Shown in pieces: positions 58,560 through 64,000 of a DNA stretch of 64,000 bases. Made by a program: the position numbers and the translations under genes. The stretch is from Sthenelais limicola (Eukaryota; Annelida; Polychaeta; Phyllodocida; Sigalionidae), in the NCBI GenBank assembly GCA_942159475.1, contig OW804102.1, forward strand, positions 20,526,684 to 20,590,683, read 5' to 3'. Under the pieces are notes generated by a model. It searched no databases and was not told where the DNA came from. It saw nothing but the letters and a program-made list of their open reading frames with translations. Within the stretch, counting starts at the first letter, position 1; each line of letters begins with the position of its first letter.

Positions 58560-61500
58560 CAAGCTTCTCCACCTCTAGTTGCCCTTATTCTCAAATATAT
58601 ATTTGACCAAATATATATTATAGCAAATTACAATATTTACTTGATACTGTTTAGTGTTAATTCTAACACTAATCTGCTAAATAAAGATTAATGACCGCGG
58701 TTCTTGAAGGAATCACTCTGCCAGTCTTTGACTAATTCCTTCAAAATGATTCTTCGCACTTTTCTCCAATATACATCCTCCTGTGATTGCTGACTAATCT
58801 CAAGTCAAATTACTGCACACATACTAGAAAGAGATAAATCTGATGTCAGCTGCTGTATTGTTATAACTGCGTGCTAAATATGTAAATGATTATCTGATGA
58901 TAATACAGTGCAGTGAATTATCACATAGTCATCTTTGCAGTTATATATTAGATAGTGTTTTTTAGTTAATATATAGTCACATGTGTTAAGTTTAAATAAT
59001 CGTAAATGATGTTTTCTTGTGAACGCAAGAGGCAGACCTACTGTAGTTTCTATTGGATCATCAAACAACTGGGATTTTCCGGATTTAAGCAGCAAGCTGT
59101 CAGAACCAATTTAATTTAGTCTTTGATTGATTTGTTTGTGTTTTGTTTAATCTACATTATTCAGTATGTCAACAAATCCGTTCTCAAATCTAGGGGCGAT
59201 TGAAACTGGGTTACAAAGACCCTCTGCTTCGTCAGTAACAGACATAAATGTGAAAAGGTGTCGTCGTTGTTGTACAACGCTATAAAACTGTGTACTTAAA
59301 TAAATGTTCAAACCAACGGGGTGGGGAGGGTCATATTGCAAGAATTAAAAATTCCTCTGGTTATGATGCATTTCATATAAGTTGTACAAATTCCATGTAT
59401 AGTACTGGTAACCTCGTAAAAGATTTTCACCAAAATAATTATGGTACAAGGCAGCATTTCCCGATAGAATCCTATGCTAAATCCCATAGGCACATACTCC
59501 CGGAAATCTTAAATTACATATTTTGAAGCAACGACCCCTCAGTTTTGACACATTGTTAGAAATTTTGTAAAATATGCTTCAACATTATCTAACTTTCATA
59601 AGAAATGGACGAATATTTCTTTTTAAAAATACGTCCTTATTAAAATTCCAGAATAGTGGAATTTTAGTGAATTTTATCTTCAATAAGCAGATACAATAAT
59701 TAAGAATTAAAATATTGAGTCTGCGATCTACACGACGATACTGGCCTCTCACAAAGGAATGGGTTGCTCCTGGAAATGGTCCGCCTTATATTATATAATT
59801 ATACGAGCACGTCATTTCAGCAAGGTTACTGGAACTTGACTATATTCGCCGATTGCTTGTCTGGCCTCGGCTCCTCCACATGAACATCCATTCACATATT
59901 CACTTATTCAAGTAATATTGTGTTGTTGCTGCCACCTAGAGTGAGGATCCAGAGAGATCCACGAGTACCCGGGCCTAGGCCTCACATAGTCATGATAAAT
60001 CGCAAGAAATACCCCAAGAGCAGAATATGTTGGGTGGTTGGAATTAACCAGTATTAGTGTGAATGTTCTTGCCCCAGCAACACACCACTTACTTGGTCTG
60101 CTATATATTGTGCCTTGAGTCTTTTTTTCTAATACATAAAATATTATTTATGCCCTTGAGAGTATTACACTCTATCGTATTTTTCCTCTGCCATTTTCTA
60201 TACTGACCCTCACGAATAGAAGCATAACATCTCTCAAACTTGTGTTTATTGTTGCTATTATTTTGTGGCCATTCATTCCATAAGGCACACAACTTGGTCG
60301 TTGGAAATTCGAGCTGATGGAACTGTCCACAATTTAAATCGCCTTGCGCATCCCTAGGCTATGCATTGACCTACATGAGGCTGGGTAGTGCATGGGTCGA
60401 TGTATAGACTAGCTCACTCCTTAATACAGGGTGTATTTACATACATATGGGCAAATATAGTCGCCAATTGAGTTTCTTATTGGTAGAGAATTACCCAGGT
60501 TGATTGACATGAGAGGAGCACCTTTCAATAGTTTTTAGTTTTAAAAATAAGTTTATTCAGTAATTAACAATAAAGTTCAGTAATTAACAATAAAGTTTTT
60601 GATTTGCTGGAGCTCAAATTAGCCCAAACAATATTGACAAACATATCGCATTTTATGACATGCATGGAACCTTCACATTGACATTTATTTAGCATGATTC
60701 AAGTGATCCAGAAGCCTTTTCATGTATACAATCACTAGTTTACCTGATTCAGTCAACTGGCCACAATTATTTCTGGACTTCCAACCAAACACAACCAGGG
60801 CGTAGATCACTAATAATTATTCAATTATATATATATTGATCCGTAGATATGCAGTCCAAAAAGGCCCAAACATATTCCAAGACATAACATAACAGGACAA
60901 GACATAGTAAAGCGCATGGAAGAGCGCGGTATAAACTTCTGCTAACAAAGTTCTGACGATAAATTCTATGGGGCAATCACTGAACATACTCCCATCCACC
61001 TTCAACTTGATACTTCCTACAATACACTATTATTCATTTCAGTCAGCCCTGAAGTGGCTTTATATATTTATTTTATTGCTGCATCTGTATTTCAATTATT
61101 TTGAAATTCAACATCGATCTCATTAATTATACCGAAAGTATCAAACTATTCACCAACCAGTCAAATCGACTATATATTTATAATTAATCGAGTAAATGAA
61201 ATACTCGATAATCAGTGAACTTAGGACTGTTGTATTTGTGTGGGATTTGTTTATTACTTAATGTCCTATGTGCAGGTCTTGCATATCATCTCCTCTGTAG
61301 CGTGTAATAAAACAGTGTTGATACTTTATCTAATGAATTATGAATTTTTGTTCCACCTTCTGCAGGGAGACGTGACATAACATGACATGACACCTTACCC
61401 AGGGAGTGTAAACATCCGATAAAAACACTCCTGAGGTAATTAAGTTCATCATTAATTGTGGAATCTCCAAGATCATGACTGCTGTACTCGTGCCAACATG

Positions 61501-64000
61501 TCTCTCCAATTATACTGTAATTGTCCAGGCTTAATTTAACTTTAACTCACTTGCTACAATATTCCTTTGATATGAAAAGAAACATATTGCGCATCAACCT
61601 GCATGGTAGTGTTATATAAGGCAGGGTTCTACCAGACCGTGTGATTATTACGGCTAATATGCGGTTTGGCAGTTATTGTCATTTATTATACACGCATTTC
61701 TCTGAAAACAATGTATCTGGAGTGAGTTATGCATAGTGCATTTGATGTTTGCCAAGCACCTCGACTCAGTAAAAAAAGGTAGTCGAAGTATGTGTGCAGT
61801 AGAAGTTAAGTTGTAGAGGAATGAATAGTAGGAGGATGTAGCAGAAAGGAGTGGATGTAGTAGGATAGGTAGTCAAAGTAGAAGGTATCAAAAGTATGTG
61901 TAGTAGGAAAGGTTGTGGAAGGATGATTAGTAGCAGTAGGACCAGTAGGAGAAGGTAGTAGAAGTTGGGCTAGTAGGCGAAAGTAGAAGAAAAAGGAAAT
62001 AACGAAATGCTATAGGCTTTATAACGAAATGCAAGGTAAAAGAACGCCGTTCCGAGGGAAAAGGGGCGTGGCACTAAGTCTCTGCTTTGCCTAGCGGCCG
62101 ACACAGCAGCAGAGTCTGAAAACCTCCCACCACTGGAGAGAATAAACTCGCTGACAGGGTGTTTGCCAATAAAAGTACAACAAACAATAGTGCGTATTTC
62201 ACTAGTGAGTTATGTTGGGTTCTCATGGCAGCCGATATGTTATTTTACTAAGATTACCGCTAGAATTCATATTTATGACTCGATTTTGTCTATTTTCATG
62301 ATTGAAAGCGCACGTGTATTTAATACATTCGTTAACTAACTCGTTGTTTTCAGTCGCTTAGAATATTGCACTCGATCGTTGCTACGGACTTTTATTGAGA
62401 AACAGCGCAATGGAGGAGACACACGAATTCGCCTGTACTTTTAAGATTCTTTATTTTGAGTTCAATACACTTAGTATAATATCATATTTAGTCAATAATA
62501 TATTCTTACATGTTACAAATATGCCACTCCTTGAGGTATTGTATTTTGTACAATGTACACAGATTCCTATATCTGATGATTACGTGAATAAATACTGAAA
62601 TGATATTTTACTGTACAAAACAACATCAGGTGCTATTTAACACCCAATTACATAGGAGAGTAGTCTGGAATGTTCATAGGAATTAACACACCCGTGCTTG
62701 ACAGATTTAAGAATATATCCATGATAGGAAATGACTGCATGAAATAAGATAAAAAGAATTATCTGCTCCGACATATAGGATATATATAGTATTGTATTGA
62801 AACATATCATATAAATTTAATAAGTGTAATACATTAAATGCCTGAAGAGGGAACTTTCCATTTTCCCATGGAAGTTGAATCTATTTCTTAGACAGTGTAG
62901 AGTTTACATTCACAGAACAATAGTATTAATGGCTCTGACTTAATGTAATCTATTCAAATATTTTAATTATTCAAGTTCAATGTTCTGCATCTGCAGCTCC
63001 TCATTGGGCTGCCTTGTCTATGGTTGCTCCCAGCCCGTTCCTCCGCACGTATCCCTATATACATGTTGATCATATAATAACGTCTATTTACACTTTACAG
63101 CCGGGTCCCTCAGTGATAGTGCCTGCTCCAGCCGCCATGTGGTGTACCGGGCCTGCCGATGTCTGTGAGAGAGAACTTGGATCTTAAATAAATGATTAAA
63201 AAGAGAATAAATAACAAAATTTAATCGGGAGATCTGATATGGATATATACGGGAGTAAGGTTGGCCTTGGAGGTTTGCCAAAAGCAGCAAAGTGTTTTTT
63301 GTCCTTTAATACATGACATTATTATGTTTCCACATGTATGTAGTCTGGAGCATTCGCTTAAATGTCGGGAGGTTACCCAGACCTTTCCCTAGAGTCATGT
63401 TACAGGATTGTTAAGTAACTTTGAGTTACAATGTGTATATTAATTATCATAGTTATTGTAAACCGCATTTTAAGAGATTATACGTATTTAATAAAAATAA
63501 GTTTATTTCTCTTACAAAACATATCAATCTCCGTCAATTTTACCATTTTGTATATATCTGGTAATGAGACCATGATAATGGCAGTCCCACATAGTTATTG
63601 ATTAGATATGCATATTCCTTTTGAGAGGTGCAATGAGTGGGGTGCAATAAAAATGTGTATATTGTACATGTAGGCCGACGTTAGAAATGTAGTTGTTCAA
63701 TAATAGCGTCACAAGTTACGCCCGAGTCCACAGCACCACGTGGTGGGGGTTAAGCTAACTAAAAGGTGGCGGGCCCTGAGCAATGTCACACAGACACTTC
63801 TTTACCCAGTAGTAGCTACTCGGATTTATCTAATGGTTAGGTTTTCATTTGATATTTGGTATCACTCTAAGGGCATATAATAAAATATTGAATGGAACTC
63901 GCCACTTTTAATCAATAATTTATTTAATATCTAAAAAAATGAAGGAAGGCAACTCATCTAAAACAATCATGGGAACGAGTCAAGTTGGCATTATGCAGGT
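58560..64000. other. Intergenic, no gene seen
   Basis: AT-rich with short chance ORFs. It holds a two-unit 20-bp tandem (ttcagtaattaacaataaag, 60557-60596) and a purine-biased GTAG-rich stretch at 61745-61995. A local GC-richer patch at about 62040-62150 has no recognised signal. Confidence 0.5.
61745..61995 (+). repeat. Degenerate GTAG/GAAG-rich tract
   Basis: Recurring gtagaag, gtaggag, gtagtag and ggtagt motifs, almost devoid of C on the plus strand for about 250 bp. Confidence 0.7.

Overview
The window is nuclear DNA from an animal, most likely a marine invertebrate. The evidence is one gene split by long GT-AG introns, AT-rich non-coding DNA, many short inverted-repeat transposons, tRNA-like SINE fragments and two large satellites. 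No operon, Shine-Dalgarno pattern, CRISPR array or prokaryotic gene is present. The species cannot be read from the sequence. A TRIM-NHL protein with two B-boxes and a repeat-rich genome fit a lophotrochozoan (mollusc, brachiopod or similar), but this is inference.

Region 1 (about 4.8-18.2 kb, minus strand) holds the only gene that can be rebuilt with confidence. Five exons join in phase to give a 754-residue TRIM-NHL protein: a C3HC4 RING, B-box 1, B-box 2, a coiled coil, an acidic/glycine-rich linker and a C-terminal NHL beta-propeller. It is probably a RING E3 ubiquitin ligase. Its introns carry several mobile-element relics, one of which lies about 20 bp from the splice acceptor of exon 3. 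A possible exon of another gene lies at 55-145 on the plus strand. A degraded Penelope/hammerhead-like motif lies near 1.1 kb.

Region 2 (18.4-21.3 kb) is a minisatellite of about 70 units of 35 bp with internal higher-order duplication. A 385-bp TTA-flanked inverted-repeat element sits immediately beyond it.

Region 3 (21.3-40.4 kb) has no gene that can be assigned. It contains dispersed MITE families (a G-rich family with TWA target duplications, a family of about 240 bp with at least six copies in the window, and a 497-bp element with a 6-bp duplication), microsatellites, a perfect 41-nt hairpin and a few weak exon candidates.

Region 4 (40.4-58.56 kb) is a satellite of exact 514-bp period, about 24 monomers, partly organised as a four-monomer (2,056-bp) higher-order repeat. 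A 5.66-kb element with inverted repeats of about 1.07 kb is inserted inside one monomer and flanked by a CTATA duplication. Its core contains three long hairpins and a short ORF resembling a mobile-element protein tail.

Region 5 (58.6-64 kb) is AT-rich intergenic DNA without a recognisable gene. The best candidates for something new are the long-TIR element in the satellite, the satellite's higher-order organisation, and the TRIM-NHL gene with its acceptor-proximal transposon and recursive-splice-like site.
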